Source of the DNA: DASVRZ01 sp038230215
GTDB taxonomy: Bacteria; Verrucomicrobiota; Verrucomicrobiia; Chthoniobacterales; DASVRZ01
Direction: 5' to 3'
NCBI GenBank assembly: GCA_038230215.1
Contig: JBBRNR010000003.1
Span: 248,001-312,000 of the forward strand
DNA: 64,000 bases
A program made the position numbers and the translations under genes. Of the stretch, positions 16,467 through 23,124 are shown piece after piece (within the stretch, counting starts at the first letter, position 1; the number at the start of each line of letters is the position of its first letter). Under the pieces are notes generated by a model, which ran no database searches, was not told the origin of the DNA, and saw only the letters and a program-made list of their open reading frames with translations.

Positions 16467-17685
16467 CTTCCGTCTCGTGACAAGACGTGTCAGAATCTGA
16501 CTTTTCGTGTCTAAGTGCCTGATTTTCAGCACTCGAAAAACTGACCTCTTCATTTTCCACTGTGTCGCAGCGTGCCAGAACCTGCCCCCGAGGGACTAAA
16601 TCTTGTGACCGTATTTGTGACAATGGCTGCCTCTGCGGGACGAAAAGGTTTTGCACGACTTCATTCATTCCGAGCTGCGTCGTGTCCGTGTAAACGCTAT
16701 CGCTCAAACGCCGGTCGCTATGCCGCATGAGGGCCATCAAAGCCCGCTGGTGAGTGCCGAGGCGTTGAAGATTGGTGCAATATGTATGACGCAAGGAATG
16801 GAAATCCACCGTCCGGCCTTTGTCATCGGTTGCCGCGATGCCGAGCCGAGCCAGGTCTTTCTTTAGGAGCTGCCGTTTGACGAATAGAGGAGCAAAGACT
16901 TTTCCATGCGGCGCGATCTTTCGAGCAGCTAGGAAGGTGCGAAGTTCCTCGACCACCATCGGGTGTAACGGCTGCGAGGCGGTCTTTTTGTTTTTCGTTG
17001 TCGAAGCGCGCGCCACAATCCGAGGCTCTGTATCTTCCAAACGGATGTCCTCAATCTCCAATTCCATCATTTCGCCAAACCGGAGGCCCGTTGTTCCGGC
17101 GACCAAATAAGCGACGCCGAGCTCCCCTGTCTCAGAAACCAAGCGGCTAAATTCCTGATCCGTGAACGCACGACGAGGCCGACGCTTTTCCTCATCGGCG
17201 GGCAGAGATTCCAAAGACTTCAATGGATTAGCGAGAATCCGCTCGTGCTTCACCATCCAATTCAAGACCGTCGTTGCGGATGTTAGGAAATCGTTCAACG
17301 ATTTATTCGAGAGTTCGCTTTTGCCAATCCATTTCTCCAGATCGGCGGCCTTGATATCCTTGGCATACATCCATCCGCAATCATTCAGCAGACGATGCCA
17401 ACGATTGCGAACTGCTAACAAATACCGATTGTTCCGTGTTCGCTCCTTGGCATCTATCCAATCCTGGACGTGCGCTTTCATCGGTTTGTTTGCCGATTCT
17501 CGTTGGAGTTTCGGAGCTAGGATGCCCGCCTCTTCTCGTTCCTTTTCCGAGATCAATTCAGACAACCTCTTTTCCGCGACCTGCAAGTTGGTGCAGCCAA
17601 GAGGAAATGATTCAACTTTGGACTGTCCGTCCAGTCGGATGCGTGCGCTGTAGAGTCGGCCACGCTTTACAAGGTGTGCGATCAT
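16423..17685 (-). CDS. int: Tyrosine recombinase/integrase
   Basis: Site-specific recombinase expected to integrate and excise the element at tRNA-Val. In order: an N-terminal arm-binding-like region, a SAM-like core-binding domain (about residues 75-165) and a catalytic domain. Catalytic residues: Arg in GTTGLRFGEMMEL, the HxxR box in DFHSLRHTYCTNL, a second His in ALMRHSDRRL, and the Tyr nucleophile in SVYTDTTQLG. The final residues (GFEPATSCV) are encoded by the tRNA-Val sequence beyond attL. In the circular element the same frame would end two codons after the core. The start ATG at 17683-17685 overlaps the xis stop (ATGA). Confidence 0.95.
   Translation of the reverse strand: MIAHLVKRGRLYSARIRLDGQSKVESFPLGCTNLQVAEKRLSELISEKEREEAGILAPKLQRESANKPMKAHVQDWIDAKERTRNNRYLLAVRNRWHRLLNDCGWMYAKDIKAADLEKWIGKSELSNKSLNDFLTSATTVLNWMVKHERILANPLKSLESLPADEEKRRPRRAFTDQEFSRLVSETGELGVAYLVAGTTGLRFGEMMELEIEDIRLEDTEPRIVARASTTKNKKTASQPLHPMVVEELRTFLAARKIAPHGKVFAPLFVKRQLLKKDLARLGIAATDDKGRTVDFHSLRHTYCTNLQRLGTHQRALMALMRHSDRRLSDSVYTDTTQLGMNEVVQNLFVPQRQPLSQIRSQDLVPRGQVLARCDTVENEEVSFSSAENQALRHEKSDSDTSCHETEVVRDAGFEPATSCV
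16453..16469. other. attL core of the tRNA-Val element
   Basis: 17 bp, TGCATCGCGCACCACTT, identical to 21683-21699. It covers the acceptor-stem 3' half and CCA of tRNA-Val. Homology to the right-hand copy continues to the left as GGTTCAAAC with a 2-nt length difference, so the recombining region may be somewhat longer. Confidence 0.9.
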
Positions 17686-17882
17686 GTTTTTTCCCCTTTG
17701 ACTAATTTTTTCCCTGCAACACTGCGCTGGTACTCAGCAATTGCCGCTTCAGGCATGAGCGATCGTCTGCCGATTTTTGATGGCTTAGGGAGTAATCCTT
17801 CGTCTATGCGTCGATACACTCCACGCACGCAAATTTTCAACTGCCCTGCAGTCTCCTTAATTGAAAGTAAAGGTTCTAACAT
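17682..17882 (-). CDS. xis: Excisionase-like helix-turn-helix protein
   Basis: A 66-aa MerR/Xis-like winged HTH protein: LLSIKETAGQLKICVRGVYR, then a wing (KIGRRSLMPEAAIAEYQ) and a basic tail. Such proteins direct tyrosine recombinases towards excision. Its stop overlaps the int start (ATGA), so the two are translationally coupled. The frame is open upstream to 17987, and I chose the ATG at 17882 because the HTH starts right after it. Function is inferred from fold and position. A simple regulator of int is the alternative. Confidence 0.8.
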   Translation of the reverse strand: MLEPLLSIKETAGQLKICVRGVYRRIDEGLLPKPSKIGRRSLMPEAAIAEYQRSVAGKKLVKGEKT

Positions 17883-17895
17883 ATCATGCAGTGAG

Positions 17896-18402
17896 TTATA
17901 GGCGAGAAGCGTTCGTCTTGCTCTGTCGTTCCGCATCCAGACGACTGATCTCTGGCTCGCATAAATCGCGGAAATCTTTGCTAACACTTAGCCATCCGTC
18001 CTCCAGTTCTTTTAAAGCCTGCCTGACAAGCGCGGTTTCGAATTTTTCCCGTCTGCCACTTTCTTCGTAATCGTGCTCGTCCACGATGAAGTGCGCATAT
18101 GCAGTTCCGTTGAGCACTTCCCATATGCTGTCTAAACCTAGTAGGACCTTTACCAGGTTGGCCGCCTCATAAGCATCTTTGGAAAAGTCTGCTGTGTATG
18201 CCTCAGGCTCCTTTAATGCGCGTGCCAGTGTCGGCTGGCTGATCTTTATGTTGTAATTTTTTTCCAAAAACTCACTCACCTCTCGTCCGCTCATCCGTTT
18301 GGATGCGGTGAAGATGAATGGGTATAGATCGGTTAAAACGTCCTTCGGGGCTGCTTTAGCGTCTGCGGCTTTGAGCAATGCTAATGCGATTTCGGTATTC
18401 AT
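17896..18402 (-). CDS. Hypothetical protein of the mobile element (168 aa)
   Basis: I do not recognise this family. The first 70 residues contain an HTH-like pattern: MSGREVSEFLEKNYNIKISQPTLARAL reads as helix-turn-helix with a recognition helix in ISQPTLARAL. The second half is acidic and helical (FIVDEHDYEESG, ALVRQALKELEDGWL). No signal peptide or membrane segment is seen. It lies 13 bp upstream of the excisionase-like gene on the same strand, so it is probably the first gene of an orf168-xis-int operon. It may be a regulator of that operon. Composition is lower in GC than in chromosomal genes. Confidence 0.7.
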   Translation of the reverse strand: MNTEIALALLKAADAKAAPKDVLTDLYPFIFTASKRMSGREVSEFLEKNYNIKISQPTLARALKEPEAYTADFSKDAYEAANLVKVLLGLDSIWEVLNGTAYAHFIVDEHDYEESGRREKFETALVRQALKELEDGWLSVSKDFRDLCEPEISRLDAERQSKTNASRL

Positions 18403-18472
18403 GATGAATACATAATCGCCATGATTCTCTTCGAGTCAATGTGATTCTTTTACCCCGAAAAGGTATCTCACG

Positions 18473-19177
18473 TTACTGCTTTGATCGCTCAATGCGTAAT
18501 TCCAACGATAAATTACTCGTCTCGGACAAGGCTTCACGAAGAAAGTTCAAGTTGTTCTCTCTCATCAAGTTCTGGTGAGCAAAATCTTGGTCGGGTGGAA
18601 ACGTGATTACAAACTTGTCGTTCTCGATTGAGAAAGAGGCTGCTTCCAAGAAAGATAATAGCAGCCGGCGCTTCTTACTAGCTGTCGTAAGGAGATGCTG
18701 GCCGAGCGATTCCACTTCACCGTATTCAGTAATAGTCCGTCGAACTTCGCTGGAGTTATCGGTTACCGTCACAGATCCGAAGTCTGCGGGTAAGTCCACA
18801 TCGCGAGATGCGCCGGGGTCGACTAGTCCGTAGGTATTCGGCGCAGTTTTGGTAAAAACCCGTCCTTTTCCAATATACCAACTCAGCGTTCCTGCGACTT
18901 TTGCTTTTGTCTCCGCGTCATCAGGCCTGCCGAGAGCGGCAATAATCTGGTTAAGGTGTAGAGGCTCACCTGCAAGCAAAATGGCCTCTCTGATCTTCTC
19001 AACATCGCTACCGGGTCGGACCGGAGGAGGGCTACTTCCATCATCTTTTGGAACCTTCTTCAGAGCGTCGCCCATCGCCTGTATGTAGGCTTCGGCCGCT
19101 GCAATCATCTTTTCGTGTTCGATAATTTCAACTTTCTTTTTCTCGATCAGCTTCTCAAATTCACGGCGTAAGTTCAT
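18473..19177 (-). CDS. Coiled-coil HARE-like winged-helix protein
   Basis: A 234-aa protein. Residues 1-45 form a Lys/Glu-rich coiled coil. After a Pro-rich linker, residues 58-120 form a winged helix of HARE-HTH character: VEKIREAILLAGEPLHLNQI, then LGRPDDAETKAKVAGTLSWY and a wing ending NTYGLV. The C-terminal 70 residues (KRRLLLSFLEAASFSIENDK and on to LSLELRIE) resemble by pattern the alpha-beta domain at the end of DNA polymerase III tau or DnaA domain I; this last similarity is only a visual impression. It is divergent from dinD, with a 94-bp shared intergenic region. A DNA-binding or regulatory role for the element is likely. Confidence 0.7.
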   Translation of the reverse strand: MNLRREFEKLIEKKKVEIIEHEKMIAAAEAYIQAMGDALKKVPKDDGSSPPPVRPGSDVEKIREAILLAGEPLHLNQIIAALGRPDDAETKAKVAGTLSWYIGKGRVFTKTAPNTYGLVDPGASRDVDLPADFGSVTVTDNSSEVRRTITEYGEVESLGQHLLTTASKKRRLLLSFLEAASFSIENDKFVITFPPDQDFAHQNLMRENNLNFLREALSETSNLSLELRIERSKQ

Positions 19178-19219
19178 ATCCTAAGGTGGCATAGAGTCCA
19201 TATAGTTCCAAATAAATAA

Positions 19220-19263
19220 TTGACGGCTGGTCTTTTATTCTATATGACCCCTACATACAGGAG
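19220..19263 (+). promoter_or_regulatory. Putative dinD promoter and RBS
   Basis: TTGACG at 19220-19225 and a TATATG box at 19241-19246 (15-bp spacer, shorter than ideal), followed by AGGAG at 19259-19263, 8 bp before the dinD ATG. No obvious LexA palindrome was recognised. Confidence 0.4.
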
Positions 19264-19271
19264 TCCAATAA

Positions 19272-20144
19272 ATGAAACATACAATCAATAGCTTTCGCGA
19301 AGCCATGGCTAAACTCCGCCGTACAACAGAAAAAGACTTAGTGGAAATCGAGTTCTGGTCGGCGAGGGAGATCGGTCCAGAGCTGGGATATGACCAATGG
19401 AGGAACTTTATGGAGATCATAGAGAAAGCCATAGAGAACTGTGGAAGGATCGGGGTGGAGCGTCGTCACCATTTTGCGGAGATCAGCAAAATGGTCGAGA
19501 TAGGCAGCGGTGCACAAAGAGTGCAAAAAGACTTCGTTCTGTCTCGGACGGGTTGCTATTTGGTTGCTTTGAACGGAGATGCATCAAAGGAAGAAATAGC
19601 ATGGGCCAAGGCCTACTTTGTTATTCAGACCCGGACCGCGGAAACCGCTGCCCCGGAAGTCAGTGACGCGGAAGAACGGTCACAGCTTCGGGAAAAATTG
19701 AAAGAAGCTAATCTTCAACTTGGCGGAGCGGCGAAAGCAGCCGGTGTAGAGAATTTTGCGTTTTTTCATGCGGCGGGAATCCGCAGCTTATATACGATGA
19801 ACCTGTCCGAGTTAAAGGCGCGCAAGGGAATTGCGCCCAAAGAGGATTATTGGGATCGGGTGTGCAGCCTAGAGCTTTCGGCAAATGAATTTAAGGCTCA
19901 GCTTGCAAAGAAAACAATTGAGGACAAGAAAAAGCGCGGCGTAATACATGGTCAGAAGCAAGCCGAGAAAGAACACGAGAGAGTTGCCGCCACCGTGCGG
20001 GAAACTATCCATAAAGAAGCAGGAATATACTTGGAGGACTTGCCTCCTGTGCCGTCCCTTAAAAAGTTGTTAAGCGATCAAAAAAAAGAAGAAAAACGCC
20101 TTCTGGGGCGAGGTGCTACTACCGACTCTTCCAGCGAGAAATAG
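19272..20144 (+). CDS. dinD: DNA-damage-inducible protein D-like (BRO-N domain)
   Basis: A 290-aa DinD-family protein. Family landmarks: FREAMAKLRRTTEKD followed by IEFWSAREIGPELGYDQWRN at residues 25-50, then FMEIIEKAIENC and HHFAEISKM. The core VLSRTGCYLVALNGDASKEE is followed by AWAKAYFVIQTRTAE. The C-terminal third is Lys/Glu-rich and helical. E. coli DinD binds RecA and dismantles RecA filaments. DinD homologues are frequent on mobile elements, where modulation of the host SOS response or of single-stranded DNA is plausible. Transcription is divergent from the HARE-type gene. A good AGGAG site precedes the ATG. Confidence 0.88.
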   Translation: MKHTINSFREAMAKLRRTTEKDLVEIEFWSAREIGPELGYDQWRNFMEIIEKAIENCGRIGVERRHHFAEISKMVEIGSGAQRVQKDFVLSRTGCYLVALNGDASKEEIAWAKAYFVIQTRTAETAAPEVSDAEERSQLREKLKEANLQLGGAAKAAGVENFAFFHAAGIRSLYTMNLSELKARKGIAPKEDYWDRVCSLELSANEFKAQLAKKTIEDKKKRGVIHGQKQAEKEHERVAATVRETIHKEAGIYLEDLPPVPSLKKLLSDQKKEEKRLLGRGATTDSSSEK

Positions 20145-20151
20145 CTGCCTT

Positions 20152-20334
20152 CTAAGCAATGCCCAACGCTTCTCTGGCGTCATAGACGCAGCTCGAGCCT
20201 TGCCGCCCGCCCAGCTTACCCAGTGCAACAGCAGCCGGGTTCTTCTCCTTCACAGGCTCAGGCGGTGCTTCCTCTGTAATTTGAAGGACAACGGAAAAGG
20301 TCTGCATTGATATCCTGCTTGAGCGTTTAGGCAT
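20152..20334 (-). pseudogene. Frameshifted small KGG/AAVALGKLGG-type protein
   Basis: The frame reads KNPAAVALGKLGGRQG and then leaves the expected pattern. The neighbouring frame continues with GKARAASMTPEKRW, which is the usual next part of this small mobile-element-associated family (LGxxGGxKGGKARAxxLTPExR). A 1-nt frame change in the GC-rich stretch near 20200 therefore seems to have broken the gene. The function of the family is unknown. Alternatively the 60-codon frame is a real short variant. Confidence 0.5.
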
Positions 20335-20482
20335 TCCAGACGGATGCCATGCAGCGACTTGCTTTCCAGCTCCCTTTTCACTTTCTCGACTTCAGACTAT
20401 ACCCACTGCCCAAGAGCCATTCACGATTCTGGATGTTTAACGCTCTCATGACTTGGACACAATGAGTCTTCAAGCGACCCAA

Positions 20483-20506
20483 TGCCCGCCGCTTACGCGG
20501 CGGGCA
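20483..20506. other. Perfect 10-bp hairpin downstream of rep
   Basis: TGCCCGCCGC, loop TTAC, then GCGGCGGGCA. It lies 49 bp past the rep stop codon and has no T-run on either side, so it is not a typical Rho-independent terminator. A strong GC hairpin next to a HUH Rep gene is a candidate double- or single-strand origin. The bases around the hairpin (20335-20554) hold no gene. Confidence 0.5.
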
Positions 20507-20554
20507 CAGGGACCCGCTTAAAGTGTCACATCCCTGGGAATCCAGGTCGATGTG

Positions 20555-21049
20555 CTAAACGACTCTTTCCCGAATGGAACGGCGCAGAATCACCTTTTCC
20601 GCAGCGTTCGAGAACATGAGCTCGCAGTGACTTCCCCCAAACTTGGCGGACTCGTAAGAGTCGCCACCGTCGGCTGGATACCCGAGGCACTTGAGAAGAT
20701 AACCCGCACCGTTTAGTCGCGGATCGAATCGGCTGACACGCGCCATTCCTCCACCCTTCTGTTCCGATTGGGACATTAAGTAGAAGCATGTGGTTGGCGT
20801 GACTGCCTGCCGGGGAAGCCCTGCTAATAGATAGTGAAAATGTCTTCTCTCTGTCGTTTCGCCCCGCTCCTGTCGAAGACACCACAGGAGGTCAGGGAAG
20901 AAAACCCGGAACTGCTTCGCTACTTCGCGCATCATGGCGAAATAGACGGATAATCGAACTCGTTCCGGCAACCGCTCACTTTTAAACGTGAGCGATCCGA
21001 AGAACTGCCAGTCGATCCGGCGCAGCTTGTCTATGTCCGGGCTTTCCAT
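20555..21049 (-). CDS. HUH rolling-circle Rep-like protein
   Basis: A 164-aa predicted replication initiator. It contains a Rep-like block WQFFGSLTFKSERLPERVRL, then the metal-coordinating HUH motif in ERRHFHYLLAGLP (about residue 70), an NGAGYLLKCLGY segment resembling the catalytic Tyr helix of such proteins (AxYLxKYL), and SAKFGGSHCELMFS. HUH Reps nick one strand at an origin and drive rolling-circle replication. It starts 3 bp after the SSB-like stop on the same strand. Its size is small, like plasmid or ssDNA-phage Reps, with no helicase domain. A relaxase-like role is possible but less fitting. Confidence 0.78.
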   Translation of the reverse strand: MESPDIDKLRRIDWQFFGSLTFKSERLPERVRLSVYFAMMREVAKQFRVFFPDLLWCLRQERGETTERRHFHYLLAGLPRQAVTPTTCFYLMSQSEQKGGGMARVSRFDPRLNGAGYLLKCLGYPADGGDSYESAKFGGSHCELMFSNAAEKVILRRSIRERVV

Positions 21050-21052
21050 CCG

Positions 21053-21325
21053 TTAGGCTCCAATCACTTGGAGAACCCGGCCACGAGCCCGAAGCCGACC
21101 GCCAAAGGCAGGCTCGAAGTTCGTAATGGCCAGCTCGATGTGCTTCCCTTGAAGCGCACCGGAGAGTTTTTCCGATTCGTCTTCACTCAGGACATAATCG
21201 AAGGTGTTGATGAATGGGTTTTCGTTGTCGAGATCTAGCAGGGAGAGAATCTTTTGACTCACCTTGCCACGCTTTCCGACATACGAGTCGGCCCGTTCAC
21301 TGATGACTTGTGCTTTTGCTTTCAC
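21053..21325 (-). CDS. OB-fold single-stranded-DNA-binding-like protein (90 aa)
   Basis: A small protein next to rep, with the pattern of plasmid- and phage-borne ssDNA-binding proteins of the gene V type: KVSQKILSLLDLDNENPFIN, then YVLSEDESEKLSGALQGKHI, then LRARGRVLQVIG at the C-terminus. The family assignment is by resemblance only. The start is GTG at 21323-21325, with AAAGGA a few bases upstream, and it overlaps the orf121 stop (GTGA), implying translational coupling. The frame is open upstream, but that region belongs to orf121 in another frame. A role in protecting single strands during rolling-circle replication is inferred from its neighbours. Confidence 0.65.
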   Translation of the reverse strand: MKAKAQVISERADSYVGKRGKVSQKILSLLDLDNENPFINTFDYVLSEDESEKLSGALQGKHIELAITNFEPAFGGRLRARGRVLQVIGA

Positions 21326-21687
21326 AGTTTTCCTTTCGTTATTTTGGTTTTCACCGGAGCGGAATTGCTCTGGCTGAAATTGTTGCTTTGAGCAGATCGG
21401 CCGACTTGCCCACAAACCGGTAGCTCTGGCTTGGCGCCAGCGCGCGAGCTTGACAGTTCCCTACTCGCGCTGCCGCTACCTTGGCTCTCGCCATTTATGG
21501 ACAAGTCTCGGGTTTGAGACCGGATGATCCCCAGAATTGCAGCCCGAAGGGGCTTGCTTAGATTTCCCCAAGCTGAGACGATTTCGGCCAGCTCTGAATA
21601 GCCATTTTCGGCCTTGTGACCATATTTCTGACAGTCCTTTTGTAAGTCTTTGTCTTCTCGAACTTGGTCGAATGGTTCAAACTGCAT
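21322..21687 (-). CDS. Hypothetical protein orf121, starts inside attR
   Basis: A 121-aa protein of unknown function. The segment GYSELAEIVSAWGNLSKPLR followed by AAILGIIRSQ matches a pattern (LAxVVxAWxxLPxxxRxAILxIV) seen at the ends of many mobile-element proteins. The second half is Ser/Gln/Asn-rich and disordered. The ATG lies within the att core (21685-21687). In the circular form this places its start overlapping the int stop codon. The stop overlaps the GTG of the SSB-like gene. The couplings on both sides argue that it is real. Confidence 0.6.
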   Translation of the reverse strand: MQFEPFDQVREDKDLQKDCQKYGHKAENGYSELAEIVSAWGNLSKPLRAAILGIIRSQTRDLSINGESQGSGSASRELSSSRAGAKPELPVCGQVGRSAQSNNFSQSNSAPVKTKITKGKL

Positions 21688-21699
21688 CGCGCACCACTT
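21683..21699. other. attR core of the tRNA-Val element
   Basis: 17 bp, TGCATCGCGCACCACTT, identical to attL. The bases to its right (TGTTATGTAGGCGG) are the presumed original flank of tRNA-Val before integration. Confidence 0.9.
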
Positions 21700-21781
21700 T
21701 GTTATGTAGGCGGATCGTCACCGATAAGTATCCAGAAGGCGACGAATCAAGCACTTTACGACGATTCATACCCTTGGGCGT

Positions 21782-22459
21782 TTAACTTGGCCGCTCGATT
21801 TCCAGATAGCTGAGGGTTTCTGGATTCGGTGGGAGAGGTTTGCTGAGTTGGATTTTCAACGACTTCAGGAAGGTGCGGCCCTCAATGCTTTGGGTGCTGA
21901 TGACTTCAAATTGTTTGGCGAGGACGCCGGACCAATCGAAGGCTTGGGCGCGGATGAAGGCGCCGCTTTGCACGTTGACCCAGAGTTTAACGAACGCGTA
22001 AGGCGAAGATTTATCGGGAGCGTTGAGGCGGAGTTTCCAGCAGGGCAGAGAGCGGAGTTTTTCTTCGCCGAGATCGTCGATGCTCGTCCAATAGAGGAAG
22101 CGGAGCGCCAGGTCGTCGTAGGTGAGCACAGAATTGCGGATCGGAGTCGCGGTGTTATCGACGCCGGCGATTTTCACACCGCTTTCACCGAGCTGAACGC
22201 GGATGGTTTCCGCCGGGTCGCGGAAAACGTAGGTGGAGACGCCACCGCGCTGGGTGAGCACGAACGGGATGTTGTCTGGTCCGGTGCGGAGTTTGCCGGT
22301 AAGGGAAACATCCTGTGCGCGAATCATATCGCGAGCTTGGACCACGATCTCCAGGCCACTCGGCTTGGCCGACAACGGGAGTTCCAGTGCAATGAAAGTA
22401 GCGAAGCTGAAAAGGAGGGCGGCGGTTTTCCGTGCTTGTTTGCCGGGGCGATGAGTCAT
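21782..22459 (-). CDS. Exported outer-membrane lipoprotein-sorting-like protein
   Basis: A 225-aa protein with a signal peptide (hydrophobic core TAALLFSFATFIALELPL, cut after SAKP region). The mature part follows the LolA/LolB-like fold family known as outer membrane lipoprotein-sorting proteins: a first helix with ARDMIRAQDVSLTGKLRTG, beta strands, SVLTYDDLALRFLYW, then CWKLRLNAPDKSSPYAFVKL and LKIQLSKPLPPNPETLSYLE. Likely periplasmic, with a lipid or lipoprotein ligand unknown. It is divergent from the PAP2 gene (20 bp apart). Because it reads towards the mobile element, its transcript could continue into orf121-ssb-rep. Confidence 0.75.
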   Translation of the reverse strand: MTHRPGKQARKTAALLFSFATFIALELPLSAKPSGLEIVVQARDMIRAQDVSLTGKLRTGPDNIPFVLTQRGGVSTYVFRDPAETIRVQLGESGVKIAGVDNTATPIRNSVLTYDDLALRFLYWTSIDDLGEEKLRSLPCWKLRLNAPDKSSPYAFVKLWVNVQSGAFIRAQAFDWSGVLAKQFEVISTQSIEGRTFLKSLKIQLSKPLPPNPETLSYLEIERPS

Positions 22460-22479
22460 AGTTTGGCGGCCTGTTTTTG

Positions 22480-23124
22480 ATGGACCTGGAGTTACTTTAT
22501 TTATTCAACCGCACTTGGACAAGTCCGGCGCTGGACTGGACTATGGCGGTGGCCTCATGTGTGGAGGTGTGGCTGCCGTTCCTGATTCTGGCGGGCGGTT
22601 TGATGCTGATCTTTGGAAGTTTCCGGGTACGGGCCTTCGTGCTTTGCGCGGGGTTGAGTCTGGGACTTCTCGATGGCGTCAGCAGTAAATCACTCAAGAA
22701 AATCGTCGGACGGCCCCGACCTAACGACGTGCGGGCGGATGTTCGCATGGTCGATCTCGGCAAAGGTTCGCCGCGCATCCTCGCGCTGGGGAAGCCATTG
22801 AAAATCAAAATGGCGCGTCCGTCGGAAAAGCCAGTCGCAGGGAACTCGTTTCCGTCGTCGCATGTGGTGAATAATTTCGCGGCGGCGACGCTGGCAACCG
22901 TCTTTTTCAGACGTCGCGGTTGGGTGGTCTTTCTTCCGGCCGCTCTGGTGGCTTATTCGCGAATTTATGTGGGCGCGCACTGGCCAAGCGATGTGCTGGT
23001 TTCCATATTTCTCGCGGTCGGCGAGGCACTGCTGCTCTTCCTGATTTTTGATGCGATTTGGAGACGAATCGGGCCGCGTTGGTTTCCGAAAACGGCGGAG
23101 TTGCATCCGACTCTACTAACATGA
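22480..23124 (+). CDS. PAP2-family membrane phosphatase
   Basis: A 214-aa integral membrane phosphatase with about five to six hydrophobic segments. The three PAP2 motifs are visible: KKIVGRPRPND, FPSSHVVNNF (with PSSH), and SRIYVGAHWPSDV. Substrates in the family include undecaprenyl pyrophosphate, lipid A phosphates and phosphatidylglycerophosphate. The neighbouring GT39 and GT2 genes favour a lipid-carrier or lipid A role. Start: the frame opens at 22477 with TTG directly followed by ATG at 22480, and I use the ATG. The stop overlaps the next start (ATGA). Confidence 0.9.
   Translation: MDLELLYLFNRTWTSPALDWTMAVASCVEVWLPFLILAGGLMLIFGSFRVRAFVLCAGLSLGLLDGVSSKSLKKIVGRPRPNDVRADVRMVDLGKGSPRILALGKPLKIKMARPSEKPVAGNSFPSSHVVNNFAAATLATVFFRRRGWVVFLPAALVAYSRIYVGAHWPSDVLVSIFLAVGEALLLFLIFDAIWRRIGPRWFPKTAELHPTLLT

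Larger units (their letters stand above)
16453..21699. mobile_element. Integrated mobile element in tRNA-Val (about 5.2 kb)
   Basis: Bounded by direct repeats of TGCATCGCGCACCACTT: attL within tRNA-Val (16453-16469) and attR (21683-21699). The integrase gene sits beside attL, reading towards it, as usual for tRNA-integrating elements. The base composition is visibly lower in GC than the flanks. Contents from left: int, xis-like, orf168, HARE-type winged helix protein, dinD, broken small gene, hairpin, HUH Rep-like gene, SSB-like gene, orf121. There are no capsid, packaging or conjugation genes, so it is a minimal replicating integrative element or satellite. In the circular form, int, orf121, ssb and rep would form one continuous minus-strand operon. 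Confidence 0.88.
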
